Below the pieces are notes generated by a model. It searched no databases. It was given only the letters and a program-made list of their open reading frames with translations, and was not told where the DNA came from. Position numbers and translations under genes: made by a program. Below are positions 39,887 through 53,122 of a stretch of 64,000 bases of DNA, in pieces. How positions within the stretch are numbered: position 1 is the first letter of the stretch; every line of letters begins with the position of its first letter. The stretch comes from Paenisporosarcina sp. FSL H8-0542 (lineage in GTDB: Bacteria > Bacillota > Bacilli > Bacillales_A > Planococcaceae). Where the stretch lies: the NCBI RefSeq assembly GCF_038632915.1, contig NZ_CP152050.1:166001-230000 (forward strand), read 5' to 3'.

Positions 39887-39940
39887 TTAATCTGTTGTTC
39901 TACTACACTAGTGAACTAAAGCGCAAAGGAGATTATATAG

Positions 39941-41257
39941 ATGAATGCTGTATTAATCGCTGTAGGAGTCATGCTGCTATTAAGCTTGTTGAGAGTTAAC
40001 GTTGTGTTTGCATTACTTGTAGGGGCCGTTTCGGGTGGGCTAGCAGGTGGTTTAACCATGACAGATACAATCACTGCTTTTACAGACGGACTAGGCGGAG
40101 GGGCTTCCATTGCGTTGAGCTATGCATTGCTCGGTGGGTTTGCCGTCGCTATTTCTAAAACAGGGATTCCAGAGCTTCTTGTTGCAAGCATACTAAAACT
40201 AATTAAAAAAGATGGAGAAACAGAAAAGACCGCTTTGGCTAAAACGCTCATTATTTTGACGTTACTATTAATGGCTGTATTCTCCCAGAATTTAATCCCT
40301 ATTCATATTGCTTTTATTCCATTACTTGTACCTCCCATTTTGAATGTAATGAATATGCTTAAACTTGATCGTCGGCTGATTGCATCTGTTCTGACATTTG
40401 GTTTAACAGCACCTTATATTTTATTGCCGTATGGGTTCGGATTTATCTTCCATGAGATCATCGCAACGCAAATGGAAGCCGCGGGTCTTGCAATTGATAT
40501 GAAAGATATCCCGTATGCCATGTTAATTCCAACAGGAGGATTGGTCGTCGGACTGTTGATTGCCATCTTCTTTTCTTACAGAAGACCAAGAGAGTATGAA
40601 CAAGATATTACTATAGAAGCTTCAGAAGCAATTCTAGTTAGTAAAAAAGATATTGTCTTTACAATTGTTGCGTTAGTTGCTGCTCTCGTAGCTCAAATAC
40701 AAACCGAGTCAATGATAATTGGAGCTCTTGCTGGAATTCTGACGCTGTACGTTGCTGGAGTTCTCAAATGGAAGGAAGCCGATAACTTATTAACTGAAGG
40801 TATGCGCATGATGGCATTCATCGGTTTCGTAATGATTGCTGCAAATGGATTTGCTTCTGTTATTCAAGCAACTGGAGACATTGAATCATTGGTAGGCAGT
40901 GCTTCTTCATTATTAGAAGGAAACAAAGCGCTCGCAGCAATGCTCATGCTTGTCATTGGATTATTAATCACGATGGGAATTGGTTCTTCATTCGCGACGA
41001 TACCGATTATCGCAGCAATCTTCGTGCCGCTTGCTGTAGAGTTCGGATTCAGCACGCTCGCCATTATTTCTTTGATTGGCACAGCTGGTGCACTTGGAGA
41101 TGCTGGATCGCCAGCGTCAGATAGTACGCTGGGACCAACTGCTGGATTGAATGTAGACGGCCAACACAATCACATTTGGGATACGTGCGTACCGACGTTT
41201 ATCCATTACAATATTCCGCTACTGGTTTTCGGTTGGATTGCGATTATGGTTCTTTAA
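39941..41257 (+). CDS. YuiF-family (Na+/H+ antiporter-like) carrier, predicted histidine transporter
   Basis: 438 residues with about eleven hydrophobic segments. The N-terminal block resembles B. subtilis YuiF through the first 190 residues, and GGFAVAISKTGIPELL, SQNLIPIHIAFIPLLVPP and GDAGSPASDSTLGPTAGLN are family-typical. YuiF has been predicted as a histidine permease by comparative genomics; transport was not shown to my knowledge. AAAGGAG 12 nt before ATG. It sits between tuf and rpsJ with its own promoter. Confidence 0.85.
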   Translation: MNAVLIAVGVMLLLSLLRVNVVFALLVGAVSGGLAGGLTMTDTITAFTDGLGGGASIALSYALLGGFAVAISKTGIPELLVASILKLIKKDGETEKTALAKTLIILTLLLMAVFSQNLIPIHIAFIPLLVPPILNVMNMLKLDRRLIASVLTFGLTAPYILLPYGFGFIFHEIIATQMEAAGLAIDMKDIPYAMLIPTGGLVVGLLIAIFFSYRRPREYEQDITIEASEAILVSKKDIVFTIVALVAALVAQIQTESMIIGALAGILTLYVAGVLKWKEADNLLTEGMRMMAFIGFVMIAANGFASVIQATGDIESLVGSASSLLEGNKALAAMLMLVIGLLITMGIGSSFATIPIIAAIFVPLAVEFGFSTLAIISLIGTAGALGDAGSPASDSTLGPTAGLNVDGQHNHIWDTCVPTFIHYNIPLLVFGWIAIMVL

Positions 41258-41355
41258 TGGAAGAACTTAATGTTCGGACAATTACTCAAGCTATTGAAAG
41301 AAAAAAGGATTCATCATACAATAGGAAAGCGATAAAAAGAATTTCGTGAAACCAC

Positions 41356-41384
41356 TTGCGTTATTCTTTTTCTTTATGTATAAT
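41356..41384 (+). promoter_or_regulatory. Promoter of the S10 operon
   Basis: TTGCGT (41356-41361), 17-bp spacer, TATAAT (41379-41384). Confidence 0.85.
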
Positions 41385-41390
41385 ATTGAA

Positions 41391-41824
<434 letters not shown>

Positions 41825-41874
41825 TGGTAAACAACAAATAGAACTAAACACAATTACTGTAGGAGGTGTGACAA

Positions 41875-42504
41875 ATGACCAAAGGAATCTTAGGTAGAAA
41901 AATCGGTATGACGCAAGTATTTGCTGAGAACGGTGACTTAATCCCTGTAACTGTAATTGAGGCGTCTCCAAACGTAGTGCTTCAAAAGAAATCAGTTGAA
42001 ACAGACGGCTACGAAGCGATCCAGTTAGGTTTTGAAGATAAGCGTGAAAAGCTTTCTAACAAACCTGCTAAAGGACACGTAGCAAAAGCTAGCACTGCTC
42101 CTAAGCGCTTCATCCGCGAATTCCGCGGCTTGAATATTGCTGAGTACGAAGTTGGTCAAGAAGTCAAGGTTGAAAGTTTCGCAGAAGGCGATGTAGTAGA
42201 TGTATCAGGTGTGACAAAAGGTAAAGGTTTCCAAGGTGTTATTAAACGCCACGGACAATCTCGCGGACCTATGGCTCACGGATCTCGTTACCACCGTCGT
42301 CCTGGTTCAATGGGGCCTGTTGCTCCGAACCGCGTATTCAAACAAAAGAAATTACCTGGTCAAATGGGTGGCACAATGGTAACGATCCAAAACTTAGAAA
42401 TCGTAAAAGTTGATGCTGATCGTAACTTGCTACTTGTTAAAGGTAATGTTCCTGGTTCTCGTAAAGCATTAGTAGTAGTTAAAACTGCTATCAAAGCTAA
42501 CTAA
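41875..42504 (+). CDS. rplC: 50S ribosomal protein L3
   Basis: 209 residues; early 50S assembly protein near the peptidyl-transferase centre. [14 protein letters not shown] start, and [20 protein letters not shown] with the finger loop. Second gene of the S10 operon, 50 nt after rpsJ. Confidence 0.98.
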   Translation: MTKGILGRKIGMTQVFAENGDLIPVTVIEASPNVVLQKKSVETDGYEAIQLGFEDKREKLSNKPAKGHVAKASTAPKRFIREFRGLNIAEYEVGQEVKVESFAEGDVVDVSGVTKGKGFQGVIKRHGQSRGPMAHGSRYHRRPGSMGPVAPNRVFKQKKLPGQMGGTMVTIQNLEIVKVDADRNLLLVKGNVPGSRKALVVVKTAIKAN

Positions 42505-42530
42505 TTATATAGAGGAAGGAGGAAACAGGA

Positions 42531-43154
42531 ATGCCAAAGGTATCTTTACTTAACCAAACAGGTTCATCTGTTGGTGAAATCGAATTAAACGATGCGGTTT
42601 TCGGAATCGCGCCAAACAGTAATGTATTATTTGATGCTGTAGTCGCTCAACGTGCGTCACTTCGTCAAGGTAATCATAAAGTTAAAAACCGTTCTGAAGT
42701 TGCTGGTGGTGGTCGTAAGCCATGGAAACAAAAAGGAACAGGTCGTGCTCGTCAAGGTTCGATTCGTTCTCCACAATGGCGTGGCGGTGGTGTTGTATTC
42801 GGTCCAGTTCCACGTAGCTACAGCTACAAATTACCGAAGAAAGTTCGTCGCTTAGCTCTACGTTCTGCTCTTTCTGCGAAAGTGTTAGAAGAGAATTTCG
42901 TAGTTCTTGAAGGCTTAGCTTTCAACGCACCAAAAACTAAAGATTTCTTGAAAGTGTTGAAAGACCTTTCTATCGAGAAAAAAGCTTTGTTCGTTACAGC
43001 TGAACTTGATGAAAACGTAGCATTATCTGCTCGTAACATCCCAGGAGTAACAGTCGTAACAGCAACAGGCATTAATGTTCTTGACTTGCTTGGACACGAC
43101 AAAATTGTTGTGACAAAAGCTGCAGTAGAAAAAATCGAGGAGGTGCTTGGATAA
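42531..43154 (+). CDS. rplD: 50S ribosomal protein L4
   Basis: 207 residues; lines the peptide exit tunnel. The extended loop [20 protein letters not shown] is intact, with no macrolide-resistance change evident. Its TAA shares one base with the rplW ATG. Confidence 0.98.
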   Translation: MPKVSLLNQTGSSVGEIELNDAVFGIAPNSNVLFDAVVAQRASLRQGNHKVKNRSEVAGGGRKPWKQKGTGRARQGSIRSPQWRGGGVVFGPVPRSYSYKLPKKVRRLALRSALSAKVLEENFVVLEGLAFNAPKTKDFLKVLKDLSIEKKALFVTAELDENVALSARNIPGVTVVTATGINVLDLLGHDKIVVTKAAVEKIEEVLG

Positions 43155-43438
43155 TGGAAGCACGTGATATTATTAAACGTCCGGTCATTACCGAGCGTTC
43201 TTCTGAAATCATGGAAGAGAAAAAGTACACTTTCTTAGTGGACACTCGCGCCAACAAAACTCAAGTTAAACACGCAATCGAAGAAATCTTTGGAGTAGAT
43301 GTTGAGAAAGTTAACATCATGAACTACAAAGGTAAATTCAAACGCGTTGGTAAATTTGGTGGATACACTAACAAACGCCGTAAAGCAATTGTTAAGTTGA
43401 CTGCTGATAGCAAAGACATCGAATTATTCGAAGTTTAA
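43154..43438 (+). CDS. rplW: 50S ribosomal protein L23
   Basis: 94 residues; exit-tunnel rim, docking site for trigger factor and [26 protein letters not shown] pattern. ATG overlaps the rplD stop by one base, with GAGGAGGTG inside the rplD end. Confidence 0.97.
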   Translation: MEARDIIKRPVITERSSEIMEEKKYTFLVDTRANKTQVKHAIEEIFGVDVEKVNIMNYKGKFKRVGKFGGYTNKRRKAIVKLTADSKDIELFEV

Positions 43439-43483
43439 TCCATACAGGATTCAAATTGAACTAACAAGAAGGAGGGAATAAAC

Positions 43484-44314
43484 ATGGCGATTAAAAAGTA
43501 CAAACCTACCTCCAATGGTCGACGTAACATGACAGCTTCTGATTTCGCTGAAATCACGACTAACAAGCCTGAGAAATCATTGCTTGAGCCTGTCAAACGT
43601 AAAGGCGGCCGTAATAACCAAGGTAAGTTAACTGTTCGTCATCATGGTGGCGGCCATAAGCGTCAATACCGTGTCATCGATTTCAAACGATTTAAAGATG
43701 GCATTCCAGGACGCGTTGCTACTATTGAGTATGATCCAAACCGCTCTGCGAATATTGCATTAATTAACTACTTAGACGGTGAAAAACGTTACATCCTAGC
43801 ACCTAAAGGCTTAGAAGTTGGCATGACTATCATGTCAGGTCCAGAAGCTGATATCAAAGTAGGTAACGCACTACCATTACAAAACATCCCTATGGGTTCT
43901 ACAATCCATAACATCGAAATGAAACCTGGTAAAGGTGGACAATTAGTACGTTCTGCTGGTACTTCTGCGCAAGTACTTGGTAAAGAAGATAAGTACGTAA
44001 TTATTCGTCTTCAATCTGGTGAAGTTCGCATGATTTTGGGAACTTGCCGTGCTACAATTGGTCAAGTTGGTAATGAACAACATGAGTTAATCAACATCGG
44101 TAAAGCAGGTCGTAACCGTTGGTTAGGTAAACGCCCAACTGTACGTGGATCTGTAATGAACCCGAACGACCACCCACACGGTGGTGGTGAAGGACGTTCT
44201 CCAATCGGTCGTAAATCACCAATGACTCCTTGGGGTAAACCAACTCTTGGTTACAAAACTCGTAAAAAGAAAAACAAATCCGACAAACTTATCATTCGTC
44301 GTCGTAAAAAATAA
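43484..44314 (+). CDS. rplB: 50S ribosomal protein L2
   Basis: 276 residues; required for peptidyl-transferase assembly. The conserved His segment is visible ([18 protein letters not shown]). AAGGAGGG upstream. Confidence 0.99.
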   Translation: MAIKKYKPTSNGRRNMTASDFAEITTNKPEKSLLEPVKRKGGRNNQGKLTVRHHGGGHKRQYRVIDFKRFKDGIPGRVATIEYDPNRSANIALINYLDGEKRYILAPKGLEVGMTIMSGPEADIKVGNALPLQNIPMGSTIHNIEMKPGKGGQLVRSAGTSAQVLGKEDKYVIIRLQSGEVRMILGTCRATIGQVGNEQHELINIGKAGRNRWLGKRPTVRGSVMNPNDHPHGGGEGRSPIGRKSPMTPWGKPTLGYKTRKKKNKSDKLIIRRRKK

Positions 44315-44374
44315 TGTGATTCTTCTGCGGTTCGAACAGAGAGCCGTAGCGAGATCACTGAGGGAGGTTCCAAA

Positions 44375-44653
44375 ATGGGTCGTAGCTTGAAAAAAGGACC
44401 TTTTGTTGATGACCATCTTATGAAGAAGGTTGACGCACAAAAGGACTCTGAGAAAAAACAAGTGATCAAAACTTGGTCTCGCCGTTCAACAATTTTCCCG
44501 ACTTTTATCGGATTAACGATCGCAGTATATGACGGACGTAAACACGTTCCTGTATATGTGACTGAAGATATGGTAGGGCACAAATTGGGCGAATTCGCAC
44601 CAACACGTGCGTATAAAGGCCATGGCAATGACGATAAGAAAACAAGACGCTAA
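44375..44653 (+). CDS. rpsS: 30S ribosomal protein S19
   Basis: 92 residues; 30S head, contacts S13. [18 protein letters not shown] and [11 protein letters not shown] are standard. GGGAGG upstream of ATG. Confidence 0.98.
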   Translation: MGRSLKKGPFVDDHLMKKVDAQKDSEKKQVIKTWSRRSTIFPTFIGLTIAVYDGRKHVPVYVTEDMVGHKLGEFAPTRAYKGHGNDDKKTRR

Positions 44654-44672
44654 TTGAGAGGAGGATATCCTG

Positions 44673-45014
44673 ATGCAAGCTAAAGCTATTGCTAAAACAG
44701 TGCGTATTGCCCCTCGTAAAGTACGATTAGTCGTTGATTTAATCCGAGGCAAGCAAATCGGTGAAGCAGTTGCGATTTTGCGCCTTACACCTAAGGCGGC
44801 ATCACCTGTTGTTGAAAAGGTGTTGAAATCTGCGGTTGCAAACGCTGAGCACAACTATGATTTAGATGTAAATAAACTAGTTATTTCTGAAGTTTTTGTT
44901 GACGAAGGTCCAACATTAAAACGTTTCCGTCCACGTGCAATGGGGCGTGCAAGCGCAATTAACAAACGCACAAGCCACATTACAATCGTGGTATCTGAGA
45001 AGAAGGAGGGATAA
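44673..45014 (+). CDS. rplV: 50S ribosomal protein L22
   Basis: 113 residues; tunnel protein with hairpin loop. [17 protein letters not shown] and [20 protein letters not shown] are conserved. 19 nt after rpsS; rpsC follows after 3 nt. Confidence 0.98.
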   Translation: MQAKAIAKTVRIAPRKVRLVVDLIRGKQIGEAVAILRLTPKAASPVVEKVLKSAVANAEHNYDLDVNKLVISEVFVDEGPTLKRFRPRAMGRASAINKRTSHITIVVSEKKEG

Positions 45015-45017
45015 TTC

Positions 45018-45674
45018 GTGGGTCAAAAAGTACATCCAATAGGATTACGTATCGGCATTATTCGTGACTGGGAGTCTAAATGGTACGCAGAAAAAGACTA
45101 TGCAACTCTTCTTCACGAAGACTTAAAAATTCGTAGCTACATCGAAACACGTTTGAAAGAGGCTTCTGTTTCTAAAGTAGAAATCGAGCGCGCTGCAAAC
45201 CGTGTTAATGTTACAATTCACACTGCGAAACCAGGTATGGTAATTGGTAAAGGTGGTACTGAAGTGGAAGCACTTCGTAAAAACCTAAACGCTACTACTG
45301 GCAAGCGTGTTCATATCAACATCGTTGAAATCAAACGTGCGGATCTAGACGCAAAATTAGTTGCTGAAAACATTGCGCGTCAATTAGAAAACCGCGTATC
45401 TTTCCGTCGTGCACAAAAACAATCATTACAACGCACTATGCGTGCAGGCGCTAAAGGTATTAAAACTCAAGTATCTGGACGTCTAGGCGGCGCTGACATC
45501 GCGCGTGCTGAACACTACAGTGAAGGAACTGTACCACTTCATACTTTACGTGCTGACATTGATTATGCACACGCTGAAGCTGACACAACTTATGGTAAGC
45601 TTGGTGTTAAAGTCTGGATCTATCGTGGTGAAGTCCTTCCAGTTAAGAAGAATTCTGTGGAAGGAGGCAAATAA
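45018..45674 (+). CDS. rpsC: 30S ribosomal protein S3
   Basis: 218 residues; KH domain ([18 protein letters not shown]) at the mRNA entry site, and a C-terminal domain with [15 protein letters not shown] start, GGAGGG upstream. Next to rplP by 1 nt. Confidence 0.98.
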   Translation: MGQKVHPIGLRIGIIRDWESKWYAEKDYATLLHEDLKIRSYIETRLKEASVSKVEIERAANRVNVTIHTAKPGMVIGKGGTEVEALRKNLNATTGKRVHINIVEIKRADLDAKLVAENIARQLENRVSFRRAQKQSLQRTMRAGAKGIKTQVSGRLGGADIARAEHYSEGTVPLHTLRADIDYAHAEADTTYGKLGVKVWIYRGEVLPVKKNSVEGGK

Positions 45675-45675
45675 T

Positions 45676-46300
<625 letters not shown>

Positions 46301-46318
46301 TAAAGGAGGTTTTCGAGC

Positions 46319-46582
46319 ATGACTGAGCGTAACCAACGCAAAGTATACACGGGCCGTGTTGTTTCTGACAAAATGGACAAAACTGTAACTGTTATGGTAG
46401 AAACATACAAAAAGCATAAGCTTTACGGTAAGCGTGTTAAGTACTCTAAAAAGTTCAAGGCGCATGATGAGCAAAACGAAGCTAAATTAGGCGACGTAGT
46501 TCGTATCATGGAAACTCGTCCGTTGTCTGCTACAAAACGTTTCCGCCTAGTGGAAGTTGTAGAAAAAGCGGTTATTATCTAA
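46319..46582 (+). CDS. rpsQ: 30S ribosomal protein S17
   Basis: 87 residues, OB-fold rRNA-binding protein. [19 protein letters not shown] and [23 protein letters not shown] upstream. Confidence 0.98.
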   Translation: MTERNQRKVYTGRVVSDKMDKTVTVMVETYKKHKLYGKRVKYSKKFKAHDEQNEAKLGDVVRIMETRPLSATKRFRLVEVVEKAVII

Positions 46583-46627
46583 ATAGAAATTTCGGAACAG
46601 ACCAAATTCCGAGAGGAGGTTACCTAA

Positions 46628-46996
46628 GTGATCCAACAAGAGAGTCGTATGAAAGTTGCTGACAACTCAGGTGCACGTGAAGTTTTAACAATTAAAGTGC
46701 TTGGTGGTTCTGGTCGTAAAACTGCTAACATCGGCGATATCGTCGTGTGTACAGTTAAGAAAGCAACACCAGGTGGCGTTGTCAAGAAGGGTGACGTCGT
46801 TAAAGCTGTTATCGTTCGCACTAAAAGCGGTGTACGCCGTAAAGACGGTACTTATATCAAATTCGATGAAAACGCATGCGTTATCATTCGTGACGATAAA
46901 GGCCCGCGCGGAACTCGTATTTTCGGACCTGTTGCACGTGAATTACGTGACAATAGCTTCATGAAAATCGTATCTTTAGCTCCGGAAGTTCTTTAA
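46628..46996 (+). CDS. rplN: 50S ribosomal protein L14
   Basis: 122 residues; contacts the 30S at bridge B8. [20 protein letters not shown] start and [16 protein letters not shown] start with AGAGGAGG upstream. Confidence 0.98.
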   Translation: MIQQESRMKVADNSGAREVLTIKVLGGSGRKTANIGDIVVCTVKKATPGGVVKKGDVVKAVIVRTKSGVRRKDGTYIKFDENACVIIRDDKGPRGTRIFGPVARELRDNSFMKIVSLAPEVL

Positions 46997-47032
46997 TCAA
47001 CTCGAAAGTGCTAAACAAGGAGGTGCGACAGA

Positions 47033-47344
47033 ATGCATGTTAAAAAAGGCGACAAAGTTATGGTGATCTCAGGGAAAGAAAAAGGCAAAACTGGTACAAT
47101 CATTGCTGCTTTTCCAAAGAAAGACCGTGTGCTAGTTGAGGGTATGAATCTTGTGAAAAAGCACATGAAACCAAACCAGGCAAATCCACAAGGTGGAATT
47201 GTCAGCCAAGAGGCATCAATTCACGTATCGAACGTTATGTTAATCGACCCTAAATCAGGCGAGCCGACTCGCGTAAGTTATAAAGTGGAAGATGGCAAAA
47301 AAGTTCGTGTTGCAAAAAAATCTGGCGAACAAATCGATAAATAA
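47033..47344 (+). CDS. rplX: 50S ribosomal protein L24
   Basis: 103 residues; KOW domain ([19 protein letters not shown]), assembly initiator. AAGGAGGTG before ATG. Confidence 0.97.
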   Translation: MHVKKGDKVMVISGKEKGKTGTIIAAFPKKDRVLVEGMNLVKKHMKPNQANPQGGIVSQEASIHVSNVMLIDPKSGEPTRVSYKVEDGKKVRVAKKSGEQIDK

Positions 47345-47369
47345 GTAAAAGAAGAAGGGAGGTACACAC

Positions 47370-48114
<745 letters not shown>

Positions 48115-48143
48115 TCCCCTAAACTGGGAAGGAGGTTAATGTA

Positions 48144-48542
48144 ATGACAATGACAGATCCGATTGCAGATATGCTTACACGTATTCGTAACGCGAACATG
48201 GTTCGACACGAAAAACTGGAAGTACCTGCTTCAAACATGAAAAAAGAGATCGCTGAGATCCTTAAACGTGAAGGTTTTGTTCGTGACGTAGAGTATGTTG
48301 AAGATAGCAAACAAGGTATCATTCGCATTTTCTTGAAATACGGTCAAAACAACGAGCGCGTTATTACTGGTTTAAAACGTATTTCAAAACCTGGTCTTCG
48401 TGTATATGCGAAAACTAATGAAGTACCTAGAGTATTAAATGGACTTGGGATTGCTTTAGTTTCAACTTCTAATGGTCTATTAACTGATAAAGAAGCACGC
48501 GCTAAACAAGTTGGCGGCGAAATCGTAGCTTACGTTTGGTAA
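48144..48542 (+). CDS. rpsH: 30S ribosomal protein S8
   Basis: 132 residues; binds central-domain 16S r[23 protein letters not shown] start block and GKSNE-type [21 protein letters not shown] upstream. Confidence 0.98.
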   Translation: MTMTDPIADMLTRIRNANMVRHEKLEVPASNMKKEIAEILKREGFVRDVEYVEDSKQGIIRIFLKYGQNNERVITGLKRISKPGLRVYAKTNEVPRVLNGLGIALVSTSNGLLTDKEARAKQVGGEIVAYVW

Positions 48543-48572
48543 AAAGCAACAAACGAATGGAGGTGCAAATAA

Positions 48573-49112
48573 ATGTCTCGTGTAGGTAAAAAACCAATTG
48601 AGGTTCCTGCTGACGTTACTGTAACAATTGGTGCAAACAATGAAGTTACTGTAAAAGGTCCAAAAGGCGAGCTTACTCGTACTTTTAATGCAGATATTAA
48701 AATCGAAAAAGAAGAAAACGTTGTTACTTTAACACGTCCTTCTGAATCTAAAGAACACCGTACGATTCACGGTACAACTCGTGCTTTGCTTGCAAACATG
48801 GTTGAAGGTGTATCTAAAGGGTTCGAACGCAATCTTGAATTAGTTGGTGTTGGTTACCGTGCTTCTTTACAAGGTGAAAAACTTGTATTGAACGTTGGTT
48901 ACTCTCATCCAGTAGAATTTACTCCTGAAGATGGCTTAATTGTAGAAGTTCCTACAAACACTAAGATCAGCATCAAAGGAATTAACAAAGAGCGCGTTGG
49001 TGCATTAGCATCTAACATCCGTCAAACACGTCCACCAGAGCCGTATAAAGGTAAAGGTATTCGTTATGAAGGCGAAGTTGTTCGTCGTAAAGAAGGTAAA
49101 ACAGGTAAATAA
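48573..49112 (+). CDS. rplF: 50S ribosomal protein L6
   Basis: 179 residues, two repeated alpha/beta domains; [16 protein letters not shown] and [27 protein letters not shown] upstream. Confidence 0.98.
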   Translation: MSRVGKKPIEVPADVTVTIGANNEVTVKGPKGELTRTFNADIKIEKEENVVTLTRPSESKEHRTIHGTTRALLANMVEGVSKGFERNLELVGVGYRASLQGEKLVLNVGYSHPVEFTPEDGLIVEVPTNTKISIKGINKERVGALASNIRQTRPPEPYKGKGIRYEGEVVRRKEGKTGK

Positions 49113-49144
49113 TGCTGCCTAAGCATTAGAAAGGAGTGACCTCT

Positions 49145-49501
49145 GTGATTACGAAACAAGATAAAAATCAAGTTCGTAAAAAACGTCATGCACGTGTACG
49201 TTCTAAAATCACGGGTACAGCTGAACGTCCTCGTTTAAACGTATTCCGTTCTAATAAACATCTATACGCGCAATTGATCGATGATACTGCTGGTGTAACA
49301 CTTGTAAGTGCTTCTACTATGGAAAAAGATTTCGATGGTAAAGGTAATGTAGAGTCTGCAATTGCAATCGGTGAATCAATCGCTAAACGTGCTACGGAAA
49401 AAAACATCAAATCTGTTGTATTCGACCGTGGCGGTTACTTATATCATGGACGCGTTAAAGCTTTAGCTGAAGCTGCTCGCGAAAATGGCTTAGAATTTTA
49501 A
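49145..49501 (+). CDS. rplR: 50S ribosomal protein L18
   Basis: 118 residues; binds 5S rRNA. Start GTG 49145 ([17 protein letters not shown]) with AAGGAG 8 nt upstream; a GTG at 49136 overlaps that ribosome site. C-terminal [18 protein letters not shown]. Confidence 0.96.
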   Translation: MITKQDKNQVRKKRHARVRSKITGTAERPRLNVFRSNKHLYAQLIDDTAGVTLVSASTMEKDFDGKGNVESAIAIGESIAKRATEKNIKSVVFDRGGYLYHGRVKALAEAARENGLEF

Positions 49502-49522
49502 TAAGAAGGAGGGACACATTTC

Positions 49523-50023
49523 ATGCGTCGCATTGATCCAAACAAACTTGAACTTGAAGAACGCGTTGTTACTATTAACCGCGTAGCTAAAGTTGTAAAA
49601 GGTGGACGTCGTTTCCGCTTCACTGCATTGGTTGTTGTTGGTGACAAGAATGGCCACGTAGGATTCGGTACTGGTAAAGCACAAGAAGTACCTGATGCTA
49701 TCCGTAAAGCAGTAGAAGATGCGAAGAAAAACCTGATCGAAGTGCCTATGGTACGTGGTACTACTCCACACTTAATTATCGGTAACTTTGGCGCTGGTGA
49801 AATCTTAATCAAGCCTGCTGCTCCTGGTACTGGTGTTATCGCTGGTGGTCCAGTTCGTGCTGTACTTGAGCTAGCTGGTATTACTGATATTCTTTCTAAA
49901 TCTCTTGGTTCTAACACACCAATCAACATGGTACGTGCTACAATCAATGGCTTAACTGGACTAAAACGTGCTGAGGACGTTGCTAAATTACGCGGCAAAT
50001 CAGTTGAAGAGTTACTAGGTTAA
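49523..50023 (+). CDS. rpsE: 30S ribosomal protein S5
   Basis: 166 residues; dsRBD-like N-terminal domain ([20 protein letters not shown]) and mRNA-helicase loop. Wild-type spectinomycin region (VVKGGRRF). AAGGAGGG upstream. Confidence 0.98.
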   Translation: MRRIDPNKLELEERVVTINRVAKVVKGGRRFRFTALVVVGDKNGHVGFGTGKAQEVPDAIRKAVEDAKKNLIEVPMVRGTTPHLIIGNFGAGEILIKPAAPGTGVIAGGPVRAVLELAGITDILSKSLGSNTPINMVRATINGLTGLKRAEDVAKLRGKSVEELLG

Positions 50024-50037
50024 GGGGGGAAATGACA

Positions 50038-50217
50038 ATGGCAAAATTACAAGTTACCCTCACTAAAAGCGTGATCGGTTCTAAACCAGATCAACGTAAA
50101 ACTGTAGAAGCTCTTGGCTTACGTAAAATGCATCAAACTGTTGAGCATGCTGACAACGCAGCTATCCGTGGGATGGTTGGGAAAGTAGCTCATTTAGTTT
50201 CTGTAAAGGAACTATAA
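50038..50217 (+). CDS. rpmD: 50S ribosomal protein L30
   Basis: 59 residues. Start ATG 50038 ([14 protein letters not shown]), as in Bacillus; ATG 50032 is only a few bases from the GGGGGG ribosome site. Ends [17 protein letters not shown]. Confidence 0.96.
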   Translation: MAKLQVTLTKSVIGSKPDQRKTVEALGLRKMHQTVEHADNAAIRGMVGKVAHLVSVKEL

Positions 50218-50249
50218 AACGTACTTTAGAATAAGGAGGTGCCACACAT

Positions 50250-50690
50250 ATGAAACTGCACGAGTTAAAACCGGCAGAAGGATCTCGTTCTGAGCGCAAG
50301 CGTAAAGGTCGCGGGATTGGTTCTGGTAATGGTAAAACTGCAGGTAAAGGTCATAAAGGTCAAAACGCTCGTTCTGGCGGCGGTGTTCGTCCAGGATTTG
50401 AGGGTGGTCAAAACCCATTGTTCCGACGCTTACCAAAACGCGGCTTTACGAACATTAACCGTAAAGAATACGCTATTGTGAACCTTGATACATTAAACCG
50501 TTTCGAAGAAGGCACAGAGGTTACACCTGCTTTGCTTATTGAAACAGGTTTTGTGAGCAGCGAAAAAGCTGGAATCAAGATTCTTGGTAACGGATCTCTT
50601 GACAAAAAGCTTATTGTGAAAGCTCACAAGTTCTCTGCTTCAGCTAAAGAAGCTATTGAAACTGCGGGCGGACAAACAGAGGTGGTATAA
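50250..50690 (+). CDS. rplO: 50S ribosomal protein L15
   Basis: 146 residues; [20 protein letters not shown] and the glycine-rich [21 protein letters not shown]-terminus. Overlaps the secY ATG by one base (TAATG). Confidence 0.98.
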   Translation: MKLHELKPAEGSRSERKRKGRGIGSGNGKTAGKGHKGQNARSGGGVRPGFEGGQNPLFRRLPKRGFTNINRKEYAIVNLDTLNRFEEGTEVTPALLIETGFVSSEKAGIKILGNGSLDKKLIVKAHKFSASAKEAIETAGGQTEVV

Positions 50691-51982
50691 TGTTTCAGAC
50701 AATCTCCAACTTTATGCGCGTTAGAGATATACGAAATAAAATTGTATTCACTCTGTTGATGCTGATCGTTTTCCGTCTCGGAACTTTCATTCCGGTACCA
50801 AACGTTGATGCTCAAGTCTTGCAAGCAGCTGACCAGTATAGCTTAATTGGTTTCTTAAATACATTTGGTGGCGGTGCCCTTGCTAACTTCTCGATTTTAG
50901 CAATGGGAATCATGCCGTACATCACTGCATCCATCATTGTACAATTGCTACAAATGGATGTTGTACCGAAGTTTACGGAGTGGGCAAAACAAGGTGAAGT
51001 CGGAAGACGTAAACTTGCTCAGTTCACACGTTACTTCACAATCGTGTTGGCGTTCATTCAAGCGATGGCAATGTCTTACGGGTTTAACCGTATGTATGAT
51101 GGCTCTTTAATTAAAGCCGATGGCATTTCAACGTATATTGTCATAGCTATTGTGTTAACAGGTGGAACTGCGTTCCTTCTTTGGTTATCTGAGCAGATCA
51201 CTGCTAAAGGTGTCGGTAATGGTATTTCCATTATCATCTTTGCAGGTATCGTTGCTGCGATGCCAAGTACTGCTAACCAAATCTATGCGTCTCAAATTGA
51301 AGACGCTGGTGATCAATTATTCATCAAAATTGCGATTTTGGCACTTCTTCTTTTAGCGATTATTGCAATCACTGTAGGAGTCATTTACGTTCAACAAGCG
51401 TTACGTAAAATTCCGATTCAGTATGCAAAACGTGTAACTGGCCGTGGGACTACTGGTGCTCAACAGACACACTTACCGTTAAAAGTGAATGCAGCTGGTG
51501 TTATTCCAGTTATCTTCGCAGTGGCGTTTATCATTACACCACAAACACTTTCTACCTTCTTCGGACAGAATAAAGTAACAGATTTCATTCAGAACACGTT
51601 TGATTACTCGCAACCGGTGGGCATGCTCATCTATGTAGCGTTAATCGTTGCATTTACGTATTTCTATGCGTTCATTCAAGTGAATCCTGAAAATGTTGCC
51701 GATAACTTGAAAAAGCAAGGTGCATATATTCCAGGAATTCGTCCAGGAAAAAACACACAAGACTACTTAACAACAGTTTTGTACCGTTTAACTTTCGTGG
51801 GTGCGATTTTCCTTGCGCTAGTCGCAATCATGCCGATTTTGTTCATTAACTTTGCTGGTCTTCCAGCTGCTGCACAAATCGGTGGAACAAGCTTGTTAAT
51901 CGTTGTCGGTGTTGCACTGGAAACGATGAAACAGCTCGAAGCACAACTAGTGAAACGCCACTACAAAGGCTTCATGAAATAA
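50690..51982 (+). CDS. secY: Protein translocase subunit SecY
   Basis: 430 residues, ten membrane helices. N-terminal IRNKIVFTLLMLIVFRLGTF, plug region and the cytosolic loop RVTGRGTTGAQQTHLPLK are present. Channel of the Sec translocon, partner of SecE. Coupled to rplO. Confidence 0.98.
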   Translation: MFQTISNFMRVRDIRNKIVFTLLMLIVFRLGTFIPVPNVDAQVLQAADQYSLIGFLNTFGGGALANFSILAMGIMPYITASIIVQLLQMDVVPKFTEWAKQGEVGRRKLAQFTRYFTIVLAFIQAMAMSYGFNRMYDGSLIKADGISTYIVIAIVLTGGTAFLLWLSEQITAKGVGNGISIIIFAGIVAAMPSTANQIYASQIEDAGDQLFIKIAILALLLLAIIAITVGVIYVQQALRKIPIQYAKRVTGRGTTGAQQTHLPLKVNAAGVIPVIFAVAFIITPQTLSTFFGQNKVTDFIQNTFDYSQPVGMLIYVALIVAFTYFYAFIQVNPENVADNLKKQGAYIPGIRPGKNTQDYLTTVLYRLTFVGAIFLALVAIMPILFINFAGLPAAAQIGGTSLLIVVGVALETMKQLEAQLVKRHYKGFMK

Positions 51983-52030
51983 TGTTGGTTTAGAGGAACG
52001 ATTTCGTTCCTTTTAACCTGCAAATTGTAG

Positions 52031-52699
<669 letters not shown>

Positions 52700-53122
52700 A
52701 CCTAGCGGCACGCTTGTAAACGGAATTTAATTTCTAGAGCTGCAAAAGCAAATTATGCCCGATATACGAAAGAACGAAATAGACAATGTTACGTCTAAGA
52801 GGATCCCTTTGTCCTTTCGTGCATTTCTACTTCCGACAAGGTATAATGGGTTTCGTGGAAGCATCTGTGTAACGGATATGGTGGAACTCATCCAAGGCAT
52901 TCCGAGCGGTCGTGTTTACATGAGGGAGACAAGGTTCACCCGGGTCAGTCTACTCCGTAGGTTGCCAGAAGCGAAGCCTGACGAGTGTCTTTCGAACATC
53001 TCTCATGCAAAACAAACATATGTTGAAACGAAAAGAATCCTACACGGGTTTCGATTTGCGGAACATTCCGTTTGATTTGATGATGAGAACCTGATTTTTT
53101 ATACAGAAGGGAGACAGGGTTG
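52700..53122 (+). other. 423-bp region adk-infA lacking map
   Basis: No intact gene. A 106-codon open frame (52755-53075) has atypical codons and no ribosome site. A TATAAT (52842-52847) may be the -10 of an infA promoter, though no good -35 is seen. The last part may be a KOW-gene remnant. Confidence 0.6.
52873..53075 (+). pseudogene. Possible remnant of the KOW/L14e-like gene usual before infA
   Basis: The frame ends with IS-(6)-YVETKRILHGFRFAE. From memory, the small KOW RNA-binding proteins between map and infA in Bacillus end with IS-(7)-LETGRVTNGKLRFA, a matching pattern with one or two gaps. The middle is shorter than the intact family and the N-terminus is poorly matched, so a decayed copy is possible. 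Low confidence without a search. Confidence 0.3.

Larger units (their letters stand above)
39386..39940 (+). other. 555-bp non-coding stretch before the YuiF-type gene
   Basis: No gene is visible. It contains a pair of imperfect repeats (about 39456-39491 and 39734-39772), an AGAGGGA/TCTCCCT hairpin (about 39506-39526), an inverted repeat TTAGCTATTTC/GAAAGCTAA (39606-39629), the sequence ACTAAAGCGCAAA twice (about 39586 and 39915), and the promoter at 39858-39886. Confidence 0.6.

Noticed and set aside
39386-39940. Histidine T-box before the YuiF-type gene
   Set aside because: No AGGGTGGNACCGCG motif is present and the leader from the likely promoter is only about 50 nt.
52755-53075. 106-codon frame as a functional gene
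   Set aside because: No ribosome site, unusual codon choice and no clear start; treated as a possible remnant instead.
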